From contig NZ_JAHCST010000009.1 of assembly GCF_018476525.1 (NCBI RefSeq), positions 62,001 to 126,000 on the forward strand: DNA of 64,000 nt. Reading direction: 5' to 3'. Source of the stretch: Acrocarpospora catenulata. GTDB lineage: Bacteria > Actinomycetota > Actinomycetes > Streptosporangiales > Streptosporangiaceae. Under the pieces are notes generated by a model. The model had not been told where the DNA came from. It worked only from the letters and a program-made list of their open reading frames with translations, and ran no database searches. The position numbers were made by a program, and so were the translations under genes. Every line of letters begins with the position of its first letter. The first letter of the stretch is position 1. Below, in pieces: positions 25,144-32,464 of the stretch.

Positions 25144-26004
25144 TCAGGCATCGCCAAGCACCGCACGACGCCGTTCCAGGAACGCCCGCACGCCTTCTTG
25201 CGAGTCACCATGACCGACCAGCTCCCCGGAGAGCCGTTGGGCGAACTGGTACGCCTCAAGCCAGCCCATGCGTTCGTGCGCCGTGAACGCACGCTTCCGG
25301 GCTCGGAGTGCCGGAAGGCTCTTGGCGGCGATCTCGGTCGCCAGTGACATGGCCGTAGGCAGTACCTCCGCAGCCGGAACCACGTAGTTGAGGAACCCCG
25401 CCGAGTGCATCGACCTGGCGGTCATCCGCCGACCCGTGTAGACCATCTCCCGCACCAGTCCCTCAGGAACCCCCAGATAGGTGAGCAGGCGAGAAGACCC
25501 GGCGATCAGCCCATAGTCGATCTCGGGGCAAGAGAAGGCGGCGCTGTCGGCCGCGACACGAAGATCGGCCACAGCGGCCAGCAGCACACCGATCCCGATG
25601 GCATCACCGGTGATCGCCGCCACGACCGGCCGTTCCAACTCGGACAGCCGCGGAATGACCGCGTTGATGAACGCGTAACGCTCCGCACGCCCCGCCTGGT
25701 CCATCCCGACGAAGTCACGCAGATCCGCACCTCCGCACCAGCACCGCGCGCCCTCCGGCGCCGTCAGAACGACCACCCGCGCGTCGTCCCTCTGCTCCAG
25801 ATGCTCCACGAGCTCGTGCAGCGCCTGGTACGTCGCCAGATCAAACGCATTGACAGGGGGCCGATCGAACGACGCCGTCGCAATCCCCTCCGACACCTCC
25901 AGCCGAAACGGCCCGAAGTCACGCCCTCCGGTCACGATCCCGACCCTGCCGTCGAACTGGCCATAGATTTCTCCTGCCAAATGGTTGGTAGAAATCATGC
26001 TCAT
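25144..26004 (-). CDS. Enoyl-CoA hydratase family protein with a hybrid-looking 5' end
   Basis: From about residue 32 onward this is a crotonase: ATASFDRPPVNAFD, CWCGGADLRDF, GDAIGIGVLLAAVADLR and FSCPEIDYGL (second Glu present, first Glu replaced by Val). The first 30 residues look different: GQFDGRVGIVTGG resembles the start of a short-chain dehydrogenase. An operator dyad (25976-25989) falls inside this segment, and an AGGAG followed by an out-of-frame ATG lies just after it. The true start may therefore be GTG at 25935 or 25896 rather than 26004. A fusion of an SDR promoter and 5' end to a crotonase gene by deletion is my reading. A reduced hydratase or isomerase function is likely. Confidence 0.75.
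   Translation of the reverse strand: MSMISTNHLAGEIYGQFDGRVGIVTGGRDFGPFRLEVSEGIATASFDRPPVNAFDLATYQALHELVEHLEQRDDARVVVLTAPEGARCWCGGADLRDFVGMDQAGRAERYAFINAVIPRLSELERPVVAAITGDAIGIGVLLAAVADLRVAADSAAFSCPEIDYGLIAGSSRLLTYLGVPEGLVREMVYTGRRMTARSMHSAGFLNYVVPAAEVLPTAMSLATEIAAKSLPALRARKRAFTAHERMGWLEAYQFAQRLSGELVGHGDSQEGVRAFLERRRAVLGDA
25976..25989. promoter_or_regulatory. Cluster-1 regulon dyad, copy 10
   Basis: GCCAA-ATGG-TTGGT lies at the 5' end of the crotonase reading frame. A TTGACA hexamer about 30 bp upstream on the minus strand suggests the transcript begins near this dyad, so upstream ATGs at 26004 and 25998 would fall in the promoter. It is the rightmost copy and marks the end of cluster 1. Confidence 0.6.
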
Positions 26005-26044
26005 CCAGGACTCGACGCCGTGTCAATCGGCGACGGATCCGGAC

Positions 26045-27004
26045 TCAGCGCACCTTCAGTACGGTCTTGCCGCGTAGCCCCGTGACCTCGACGTCGCCGG
26101 CGAGTGCGCGTGGTGTCTCTTCGAGGGGGAGCGTCGCGCCGATGACGGGCCGGATGGTGCCCGCGGTGGCGAGTCTGGTGAGTTCGGCGAGCCGGTCGGG
26201 CTTGCGGTCGAGTCGGTAGTTCGCGGTGCGGATGCGTTCGTTGGCGAGGAGTTGGTCGTCGAGGCCGAAGGCGGTTGAGAACAGCGCCCCGCCGTCGAGC
26301 ACGGCGTCGGCCAAGCTGGTCGTGACGGACCGGTCGCCGACGACGTCGAGGATCGCGTCGACGCCCTCGGGTGCGAGCCTCCGCAGGGCCAGGTCGAGGG
26401 GCTCCGCACCGCGGAGGACGACCTCAATGGCGCCGAGCTCTCGCACCTGCTCCGCGGTCTGGGCGGAGGCCGTCGCAATGGTTCGGATCCCGCGGGCCGC
26501 GGCGGCCTGCACGGCGAAGGTGCCGACGCCTCCCGTCGCGCCGATGACGAGCAGCGTGCCGCCCTCGGGCACCCGCATGTGCTCGATCGCGCCGAGCGCG
26601 GTCATACCGGAGGTCGGGAGCGCGGCGGCCACCTCACTCGGCAGCTCGTCGGGGGTGGCCGCCAGCGCGCCGAACGCGGGCACCGCCTGAACCGTGCAGA
26701 CCTCCGCGAAGGTGCCGAACTGCAGCGGCTGGCTCCAGAACTGGCCGAAGACGCGATCCCCGACGCGGAACTCTGTGACGCCGTCGCCGATCGCGGTCAC
26801 GGTGCCGGCGCCGTCCATGCCGAGCGTGAGCGGGAACCGGTACTCCCCCAGCGCCGCCAGCGCCCCGGAGGCGATGGCCAGGTCCAGGGGGTTGGTCGCC
26901 GCTGCCTCGATGGCGACCTGCACCTGGCCGCCGCCGGGCTCGGGCACGGGCAGTTCCTTGAGCTGCGGGGTGTCGCCGAAGCGCTCGATGCCGATTGCTC
27001 GCAT
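26045..27004 (-). CDS. Zinc-free MDR family quinone oxidoreductase / alcohol-dehydrogenase-like protein
   Basis: The 319-residue medium-chain reductase starts MRAIGIERFGDTPQL. It has LGMDGAGTVTAIG in the catalytic domain, VIGATGGVGTFAVQAAAARG as nucleotide-binding loop and a C-terminal GKTVLKV. No structural zinc cysteines are present, as in NADPH:quinone reductases. These reduce quinones or activated double bonds. ATG at 27004 follows GGAG. The gene is divergent from a LysR regulator, the usual arrangement for an inducible reductase controlled by its neighbour. It has no cluster-1 operator and probably does not belong to that regulon. Confidence 0.85.
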   Translation of the reverse strand: MRAIGIERFGDTPQLKELPVPEPGGGQVQVAIEAAATNPLDLAIASGALAALGEYRFPLTLGMDGAGTVTAIGDGVTEFRVGDRVFGQFWSQPLQFGTFAEVCTVQAVPAFGALAATPDELPSEVAAALPTSGMTALGAIEHMRVPEGGTLLVIGATGGVGTFAVQAAAARGIRTIATASAQTAEQVRELGAIEVVLRGAEPLDLALRRLAPEGVDAILDVVGDRSVTTSLADAVLDGGALFSTAFGLDDQLLANERIRTANYRLDRKPDRLAELTRLATAGTIRPVIGATLPLEETPRALAGDVEVTGLRGKTVLKVR

Positions 27005-27112
27005 GCTCTCTACTCCATTCCGCGGCGGGCCGTCCGCCCTGCTGCCACGCCAGCCTGCGGTAGTGGCGAGCTCTGGAGGAATGACCGATCCGGCACCGAC
27101 TATGACCGGAAA

Positions 27113-27130
27113 GGCATCAATGGTGATGCC
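27113..27130. promoter_or_regulatory. Palindrome in the reductase/LysR divergent promoter
   Basis: GGCATCA-ATGG-TGATGCC is a perfect 7-bp inverted repeat 23 bp before the LysR start. It contains the ATC-N6-GAT type core seen in LysR sites and is a good candidate for the autoregulatory operator. Confidence 0.5.
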
Positions 27131-27152
27131 GATCAGGCAATAGTGTGGGGAC

Positions 27153-28043
27153 ATGGCAGCGGAGTCCCGGCCCTTGCGGTACTTCGTCGCGGTGGCGGAG
27201 GAACGCAGCTTCACGCGCGCCGCCGGACGGCTCGGCATCGCCGGGCCCGCGCTGTCGCGAGCGATCCGCAACCTCGAGGCCGAGCTCGGCGTGCGCCTGT
27301 TCGAGCGCTCCACACGAGTGGTGGAGCTGACCGAGCCGGGTGCGGTGCTGCTGGCTCAGGTGCGGCCCGCCCTTGAGGCTCTCGACGCGGCGGTGCGCCG
27401 TGCCGTACGGGCCTCGGCGCCGCATCGCAGCGTGCTGCTCGCCGTCAAGGCGGATGCCGATGGCGGGCTGCTGGAGGACATTCTCGCCGCGGTGGCCGCC
27501 GAGCCCGATGCCGAGCCCGTCGCCGTGCGCCTGTGTGGCTGGCGGGAGCACACCCGGCTGCTGCGGACGGGCGAAGCCGATGCCGCGCTCATGTTCGAGC
27601 CCTACGACCCGGGCGGCATCGACGCGGATGTCGTCGCGGTCGAGCCTCGCGTGGCGGCGCTGCCGGCCGACCACGCCCTCGCCAGGGCCCCGTGGGTACG
27701 GCTCGCCGACCTCGGCATCGGCCCCGAGGAGGTCGGCGAACGGGCGGAGCGCGACATCGGCGAGCAGGGCGTGCACGACCTCGCGCAACTGCTCGCGCTC
27801 GTCGGCCTCGGCGCGACGATGACCCTGCTCCCGAGGTCGGTCGCGGCGAGATACCCCCGGCAGGCGGTGGCCTACGTCCCCGTCGAGGACTGCCCGCCCG
27901 CCCGGCTGGTCATCGCCTGGCCGGAACGCTCCCGCAGCCGGGGCGTGGCCGCCCTGGTACGCGCGACGACTGCCGTCGCCGAGTCGCGAGGGATGGGTAC
28001 GGCCGCCGAGGCGTCGGGGATTTGGAACGAAATCCGGCGTTAA
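27153..28043 (+). CDS. LysR-family transcriptional regulator
   Basis: The 296-residue protein has a classic N-terminal winged helix-turn-helix: LRYFVAVAEERSFTRAAGRLGIAGPALSRAIRNLEAELGVRLFERS. A linker helix and an effector domain of about 200 residues follow. The effector domain is typical but gives no ligand clue. It probably controls the divergent quinone oxidoreductase at 26045-27004 through the palindrome between them. ATG at 27153 matches the family start position. Nothing follows it on the same strand until the PadR gene 163 bp away, which has its own promoter. Confidence 0.9.
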   Translation: MAAESRPLRYFVAVAEERSFTRAAGRLGIAGPALSRAIRNLEAELGVRLFERSTRVVELTEPGAVLLAQVRPALEALDAAVRRAVRASAPHRSVLLAVKADADGGLLEDILAAVAAEPDAEPVAVRLCGWREHTRLLRTGEADAALMFEPYDPGGIDADVVAVEPRVAALPADHALARAPWVRLADLGIGPEEVGERAERDIGEQGVHDLAQLLALVGLGATMTLLPRSVAARYPRQAVAYVPVEDCPPARLVIAWPERSRSRGVAALVRATTAVAESRGMGTAAEASGIWNEIRR

Positions 28044-28163
28044 CGCAGTTCTCGCAGGTCAGCTAGCCGTTGTTTCCCCTCTTCGGATCGCGCCGAATCG
28101 CTTCCGCAGCCTGTGCTCGCCGCTTGCTGGCCAAGGCGCACTACTCAGTGGTACCGTGTAGCA

Positions 28164-28184
28164 GTACTCGGTATCACCGAGTAC
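28164..28184. promoter_or_regulatory. PadR operator (perfect palindrome)
   Basis: GTACTCGGT-ATC-ACCGAGTAC is a 9-3-9 perfect inverted repeat, 22 bp before the PadR start. PadR proteins commonly repress their own operon from such a dyad. A further half-like GGTACCGTG lies just upstream. The 163-bp gap from the LysR stop holds nothing else obvious. Confidence 0.7.
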
Positions 28185-28206
28185 CAGGAACGGAAGAGGA
28201 CCCACG

Positions 28207-28533
28207 ATGGACGACCTGACGGAGATGCTGAAGGGCACGCTTGAGGGTTGCGTGCTTGAAATCATCGGCAGCGAGGAGACCTACGGGTACGCCATCACGC
28301 GTCGGCTCAACGAACTCGGCTTCGCCGACGTCGTCGAGGGGACGGTTTACACCATCCTGCTGCGGCTGGAGAAGAACGGGCTCGTCCAGGTGACGAAACG
28401 ACCGTCCGGGCTGGGCCCGCCGCGCAAGTTCTATGCGCTCAACGACGCGGGGCGCAAAGAACTCGCGACGTTCTGGGCGAAATGGGAGTACATCACATCA
28501 CGGATCGACAAGCTCAAGGAGGGCGGGAAATGA
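28207..28533 (+). CDS. PadR-family transcriptional repressor
   Basis: The 108-residue protein is a PadR winged-helix regulator: LKGTLEGCVLEIIGSEETYGYAITRRLNELG, the wing region VVEGTVYTILLRLEKNGLV and a short C-terminal dimerisation helix. PadR proteins sense antimicrobials or phenolic compounds and derepress efflux genes. It starts the operon PadR, DUF1048, DUF1048 (ATGA and 1-bp junctions), with a DrrAB-type ABC exporter downstream. ATG at 28207 has GGAAGAGGA upstream. Autoregulation through the palindrome at 28164-28184 is likely. Confidence 0.9.
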   Translation: MDDLTEMLKGTLEGCVLEIIGSEETYGYAITRRLNELGFADVVEGTVYTILLRLEKNGLVQVTKRPSGLGPPRKFYALNDAGRKELATFWAKWEYITSRIDKLKEGGK

Positions 28534-28886
28534 ACTTCTGGGAGACCATCACAGGCAGCGATCTCACCAGGGAATGGAAGGCGTTCGAAGCCCGGGCCGC
28601 AGCATTGCCGGCCGACCACCGGGCGGCGTGGGAAGAGATCAAGGGTCATCTTTTTCTCTACACGGACTTCACAGGTCGAAACCTGATGCCGATTTTCGAC
28701 GGTGCTCTGGGGCTGCTCGAAGAGACAGCGGCCGATGGGCAGAGCATTCACGAGGTGCTGGGTGACGACATCGCGGGCTTCTGCGCGGCGCTGGCCGGCG
28801 GAGAAGGGGCCAGGACCCATCGCGACCGGTGGCGCGAGCAGTTGAACAGGAACGTCGCAAGGAAATTGGGCCGGCTAGGAGGCTGA
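28530..28886 (+). CDS. DUF1048 family protein
   Basis: The 118-residue, mostly helical cytosolic protein starts MNFWETITGSDLTREWKAFEARAAALP, with TFTGRNLM-like and DIAGFCAALA segments, as in DUF1048 proteins. The family is typically encoded directly downstream of PadR regulators, and its biochemical role is unknown. ATG at 28530 overlaps the PadR stop (ATGA), so the two are translationally coupled. It shares the layout of the next gene product, indicating a duplication. A role in adjusting PadR activity is only a guess. Confidence 0.8.
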   Translation: MNFWETITGSDLTREWKAFEARAAALPADHRAAWEEIKGHLFLYTDFTGRNLMPIFDGALGLLEETAADGQSIHEVLGDDIAGFCAALAGGEGARTHRDRWREQLNRNVARKLGRLGG

Positions 28887-28887
28887 C

Positions 28888-29214
28888 GTGGGCATCCAGG
28901 ACATCATCGAGGGCAAGAAGCAGTGGCGGGCGCACATGGCGCGGGTCAAGGCGCTCCCGCCGGACTACCAGATCGTCTACAAGGAGATTCAGCGGTACTT
29001 CTTCAAGGTCGGACCGATCGACCTGCTTGACGGGCCCCTGCTCTCAGGGATCGTCGATTTCTTCGAGGAGGGCGTCGCGACCGGCAAGGGAGTCCTGGAA
29101 CTCATCGGCAACGACGTCGCCGCCTTCTGCGACGACCTGGTCAAGGACTCGCGCACCTACGCGGACATCTATCAGGAGTCCATCAGAAGGGGACCCGGCA
29201 CGGCCGAGAAGTAA
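28888..29214 (+). CDS. DUF1048 family protein (second copy)
   Basis: The 108-residue protein starts GIQDIIEGKKQWRAHMARVKALPPDY, with IVDFFEEGVATGKGVLELIGNDVAAFCDDL in the second half. This matches the preceding DUF1048 protein helix for helix. GTG at 28888 begins 1 bp after the previous stop. After it comes a 383-bp stretch with a transposase relic before the ABC ATPase gene, so the link to the exporter may have been interrupted. Function is unknown. Confidence 0.8.
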   Translation: MGIQDIIEGKKQWRAHMARVKALPPDYQIVYKEIQRYFFKVGPIDLLDGPLLSGIVDFFEEGVATGKGVLELIGNDVAAFCDDLVKDSRTYADIYQESIRRGPGTAEK

Positions 29215-29220
29215 CACCCG

Positions 29221-29449
29221 TCGACCCGGCCTTATACCGCTTGATCAGCGCCAGCGCCTGCATCATCGGCGCGTGCACGGTGTTGGTCAACCCGAACTCC
29301 AGCGCCTCTCCTTGGCATTTACTCGTGCAGCAGCGTCACCAGGATCTTGTAGCCGCCGGGCACCGCGCGGAATAGATGACGCCCTCGACCGTCTCGGTCG
29401 GTGCCCCCAGCGCGGCCTCGATCATCTTGAATCTGAGCTCTAGCCCCTC
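29221..29449 (-). pseudogene. Decayed Tn3-family transposase fragment
   Basis: On the minus strand this non-coding gap yields broken reading frames. One piece reads MIEAALGAPTETVEGVIY, then VPGGYKILVTLLHEY in another frame, then LEFGLTNTVHAPMMQALALI in a third. The order resembles the middle of Tn3-type transposases as found in actinomycetes (VIEAAL, a REVIYP-like stretch, then an LEFRSxNxxHxPVxxAL stretch). It is frame-shifted and has no intact ends or terminal inverted repeats that I can see. The remaining bases to 29597 show nothing else. An old insertion between the DUF1048 genes and the ABC genes is inferred. Confidence 0.5.
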
Positions 29450-29597
29450 ACCATTCCGATAGCGGACAGCGGCGCTATCGGCCATGCAAGGCGCGCACGC
29501 AGCGGCTTCCCGCCACCTCTCACACGGCGATCAATGCGCTGCAATCGATCGCGCCACGGGCGACTAGCCGTGACCAAACACAGAACGGATATCTGAA

Positions 29598-30404
29598 ATG
29601 ACAGACGATAAGGTCCGAGGGTCTGTGATCCACGTGCAGGGCCTGCAGAAGTCGTACAAGGAGTTGCAGGTACTGCGCGGCGTGGACTTCGACGTGGCGC
29701 GGGGCAGCATCTTCGCCCTGCTCGGCTCCAACGGGGCGGGCAAGACCACGGTCGTGAAAATCCTGTCCACGCTGCTCAAGGCTGACGCGGGCACAGCCGG
29801 TGTCAACGGCTTCGACGTCGCCACGCAACCGGCGAACGTGCGGGAGTCGATCAGCCTGACGGGGCAGTTCGCGGCCGTCGATGAGATCCTCAGCGGGCGG
29901 GAGAACCTGGTGCTGGTCGCCCGGCTGCGGCACCTCAAGGGTCCGGGCAAGATCGCCGATGACCTGCTGAAGCGTTTCTCGCTGGCGGACGCGGGCGCGC
30001 GGAAGGTGTCGACGTATTCGGGTGGCATGCGCCGCCGCCTCGACATCGCGATGAGCCTCATCGGCAGTCCGCCGGTCATCTTCCTGGACGAACCGACCAC
30101 CGGGCTGGACCCCCAGGCGCGCATCGAGGTGTGGCAGGCCGTCAAGGAACTCGCCCACCGGGGTACGACGGTGCTGCTCACGACGCAGTATCTGGACGAG
30201 GCCGAACACTTGGCCGACCGGATCGCGATCCTGCACCAGGGCCGGATCATCGTGAACGGCACCCTGGCCGAGCTCAAGCGACTGCTCCCGCCGGCCAAGG
30301 TCGAATACGTCGAAAAGCAGCCGACTCTCGAGGACGTCTTCCTCGCCCTCGTCGGTGACAACGGCACGAACGGCCATGACCGCAACGTCGGTACGAACGC
30401 GTAA
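29598..30404 (+). CDS. DrrA-type ABC exporter ATPase
   Basis: The 268-residue ATPase has Walker A GSNGAGKTT, the signature YSGGMRRRLDIAMSL, Walker B VIFLDEPTTGLD and the H-loop-region TTQYLDEAEHLADRIAILHQGRI. The C-terminal PTLEDVFLAL motif is the DrrA/NodI subfamily mark. It drives the membrane partner encoded 9 bp downstream and probably exports a drug or lipid-like compound. It follows the PadR-DUF1048 genes in the same direction, the usual PadR-ABC resistance layout, although a transposase relic now lies between. Confidence 0.9.
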   Translation: MTDDKVRGSVIHVQGLQKSYKELQVLRGVDFDVARGSIFALLGSNGAGKTTVVKILSTLLKADAGTAGVNGFDVATQPANVRESISLTGQFAAVDEILSGRENLVLVARLRHLKGPGKIADDLLKRFSLADAGARKVSTYSGGMRRRLDIAMSLIGSPPVIFLDEPTTGLDPQARIEVWQAVKELAHRGTTVLLTTQYLDEAEHLADRIAILHQGRIIVNGTLAELKRLLPPAKVEYVEKQPTLEDVFLALVGDNGTNGHDRNVGTNA

Positions 30405-30413
30405 GGAACCCCA

Positions 30414-31175
30414 ATGACCAGGCATTTCTTCGGCGACACCGCCGTCCTGCTGGGACGATCCCTGCGCCACATCACGCGCAGCCCGGACACCATCATCACC
30501 ACCGCGATCATGCCGATCGCCATGATGCTGATGTTCGTCTACGTGTTCGGCGGCGCGATCAACACGGGATCGGTTTCGTATGTGAACTACCTGCTGCCCG
30601 GCATCCTGCTCATCACCGTTGCCTCGGGCATCGCCTACACCGCGTTCCGGCTGTTCATCGACATGAAGGGCGGCATCTTCGAGCGATTCCAGTCCATGCC
30701 GATCGCACGCTCGTCCGTGCTGTGGGCGCACGTGCTGACCTCGCTGGTCGCCAATTCGATCTCGCTCGTGGTCGTCGTGCTCGTCGCCCTGCTGATGGGC
30801 TTCCGCTCGGCGGCGGGAGTGCCGGCGTGGCTCGCGGTGGCCGGAATCCTGATCCTGTTCACCCTGGCGCTGACGTGGCTGGCCGTGATCCCCGGGCTGT
30901 CCGCGAAGTCTGTGGAAGGCGCGAGCGCGTTCTCCTACCCGCTGATTTTCCTGCCGTTTCTCAGCTCGGCCTTCGTGCCCACCGACACCATGCCCGGCCT
31001 GGTGCGCGCCTTCGCCGAGCACCAGCCGGTGACCTCCATCGTCAACGCCATCCGCGCCCTGTTCACCCAGCAGCCGGTCGGCGCCGACATCTGGATCGCC
31101 CTGGCCTGGTGTGTCGGCATCCTCATCGTCACGTTCGCCTTCGCCATGAACACCTACCACCGCAAGATCTCCTAG
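30414..31175 (+). CDS. DrrB-type ABC exporter permease
   Basis: The 253-residue ABC-2 permease has six hydrophobic segments and typical DrrB text: ITRSPDTIITTAIMPIAMMLMFVYVFGGAI, then GGIFERFQSMPIARSSVLW, and later FLPFLSSAFVPTDTMPG. It forms the membrane part of the exporter with the upstream ATPase. Its TAG stop shares the four bases CTAG (31172-31175) with the TAG stop of the convergent MFS gene, leaving no room for a terminator between them. Confidence 0.9.
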   Translation: MTRHFFGDTAVLLGRSLRHITRSPDTIITTAIMPIAMMLMFVYVFGGAINTGSVSYVNYLLPGILLITVASGIAYTAFRLFIDMKGGIFERFQSMPIARSSVLWAHVLTSLVANSISLVVVVLVALLMGFRSAAGVPAWLAVAGILILFTLALTWLAVIPGLSAKSVEGASAFSYPLIFLPFLSSAFVPTDTMPGLVRAFAEHQPVTSIVNAIRALFTQQPVGADIWIALAWCVGILIVTFAFAMNTYHRKIS

Positions 31176-32464
31176 GTAACCGTCTCCTTGTCAGAAATTG
31201 ATCGCCGAGCCGTGTAGAGCCGAAGCTCGGGAACCACCAAGGCGATCACCGCCACGGTCACCGTGGTGAGCAGCCCACCAGCGCAGATCACCATTCGGGG
31301 ACCCCACAGGGACGCGGCGGCCCCGTGCAGCAGGTTCCCGATCTGCGGACCGCCGATGAGCACGACGGTGAGGGATCCCTGGATCCGGCCGCGCATGGCG
31401 TCGTCGGTGAGTGCCTGGCAGATGGCGTTGCGGAAGGTGCTCAGGACGAAGTTCACCGCGCCGCCGAGGACGAGCGCCGCCAGCGCGAGCCACAGCCACG
31501 AGGCCAGTCCGAGGACCACGACGGTGATCCCCCACGCGGCGGCAGCGGCCGCCATCAGATAACCGTGGCGGACGGCTCGGGTGAACGTGCCCGACAGCAG
31601 ACCGACCGCGAAAACCCCGGCCGGGTAGGCGGCGTAGAGCAGTCCCAGCTCCGTGCCGCCACCCGCAGGGCCGCCGTAGGTCTGCTGGGCCAGCTCCGGG
31701 AACAGCGCCATCGGCATGCCGAAGACCATCGCCGCGAGGTCCACGGCCAGGACCGCCACGAGCAGCCGGCTGGCGGCGAGGTACCGGAAACCGGCCAGGA
31801 CCTGGCGGATCGTCGAGCGTCCCTGATGGTCCAGCGCCGCCGGGTCGCGGCCAGGGAGGGGCGGCAGCGGCGGCAGCTTGGCGACGGCCCACACGACTGT
31901 GAGCAGCGCGAGGGCGTCGAACAGGTACAGCGTGCCGAGCCCGACGATCGATATCAGAACGCCGGCGAGTACCGGCCCGAGGATCGATCCGGCGTACCGG
32001 ACCAGGTGACTGAGGCTGTTCGCCGCCGGTAAGAGCTCGACCGGGACGAGGCGGGGCACCGTGGCACCCATCGTGGTCATGATTGCCCCGAAGGCCAGCC
32101 CCTGGCAGGCCGCCAGCAGCATCAGGAGGGGGACCGAACCTCCGCCCAGTGCCGCTTGGATCCATAATGCGGTGTACGTCAGCACGAGGCCGCAGTGGGC
32201 GGCCAGCAGCACCTGCCGCCGATCCCTGGCATCGGCGAGGGCACCGGTCCACAGCGACGCCACGACCAGCGCGACGAACGACACCGCGGCCGAAACACCC
32301 ACCGTCGCCGACGATCCGGTCACCGTGAACAGCTGTGTCGGTATCGCGACCACGCTGAACGAACCGCCCACCGCGCAGACCGCCGAGGCCACCCACAGTC
32401 GTCGATACGCCGGGATGGCCAGCGGGCGGCGGTCGGCCGCGTAAGCACCCAGCGACCGGCTCAC
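31172..32464 (-). CDS. MFS transporter (EntS-like exporter)
   Basis: The 430-residue protein has about twelve spans and begins AIPAYRRLWVASAVCAVGGSFSVVAIPTQLF. LADARDRRQVLLAAH lies between helices 2 and 3, and a QALTDDAMRGRIQGSLTVV segment sits in the second half. It resembles enterobactin-exporter-type MFS proteins that expel siderophores or drugs. The GTG start at 32464 overlaps the stop of the MerR-PP2C gene by 4 bp, so the two are translationally coupled. Export of the compound sensed by that regulator is a reasonable inference. Confidence 0.87.
   Translation of the reverse strand: MSRSLGAYAADRRPLAIPAYRRLWVASAVCAVGGSFSVVAIPTQLFTVTGSSATVGVSAAVSFVALVVASLWTGALADARDRRQVLLAAHCGLVLTYTALWIQAALGGGSVPLLMLLAACQGLAFGAIMTTMGATVPRLVPVELLPAANSLSHLVRYAGSILGPVLAGVLISIVGLGTLYLFDALALLTVVWAVAKLPPLPPLPGRDPAALDHQGRSTIRQVLAGFRYLAASRLLVAVLAVDLAAMVFGMPMALFPELAQQTYGGPAGGGTELGLLYAAYPAGVFAVGLLSGTFTRAVRHGYLMAAAAAAWGITVVVLGLASWLWLALAALVLGGAVNFVLSTFRNAICQALTDDAMRGRIQGSLTVVLIGGPQIGNLLHGAAASLWGPRMVICAGGLLTTVTVAVIALVVPELRLYTARRSISDKETVT

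Noticed and set aside
29520-31160. 546-codon minus-strand frame opposite the DrrAB genes
   Set aside because: It is the antisense of two well-matched ABC transporter genes and has no recognisable domain.
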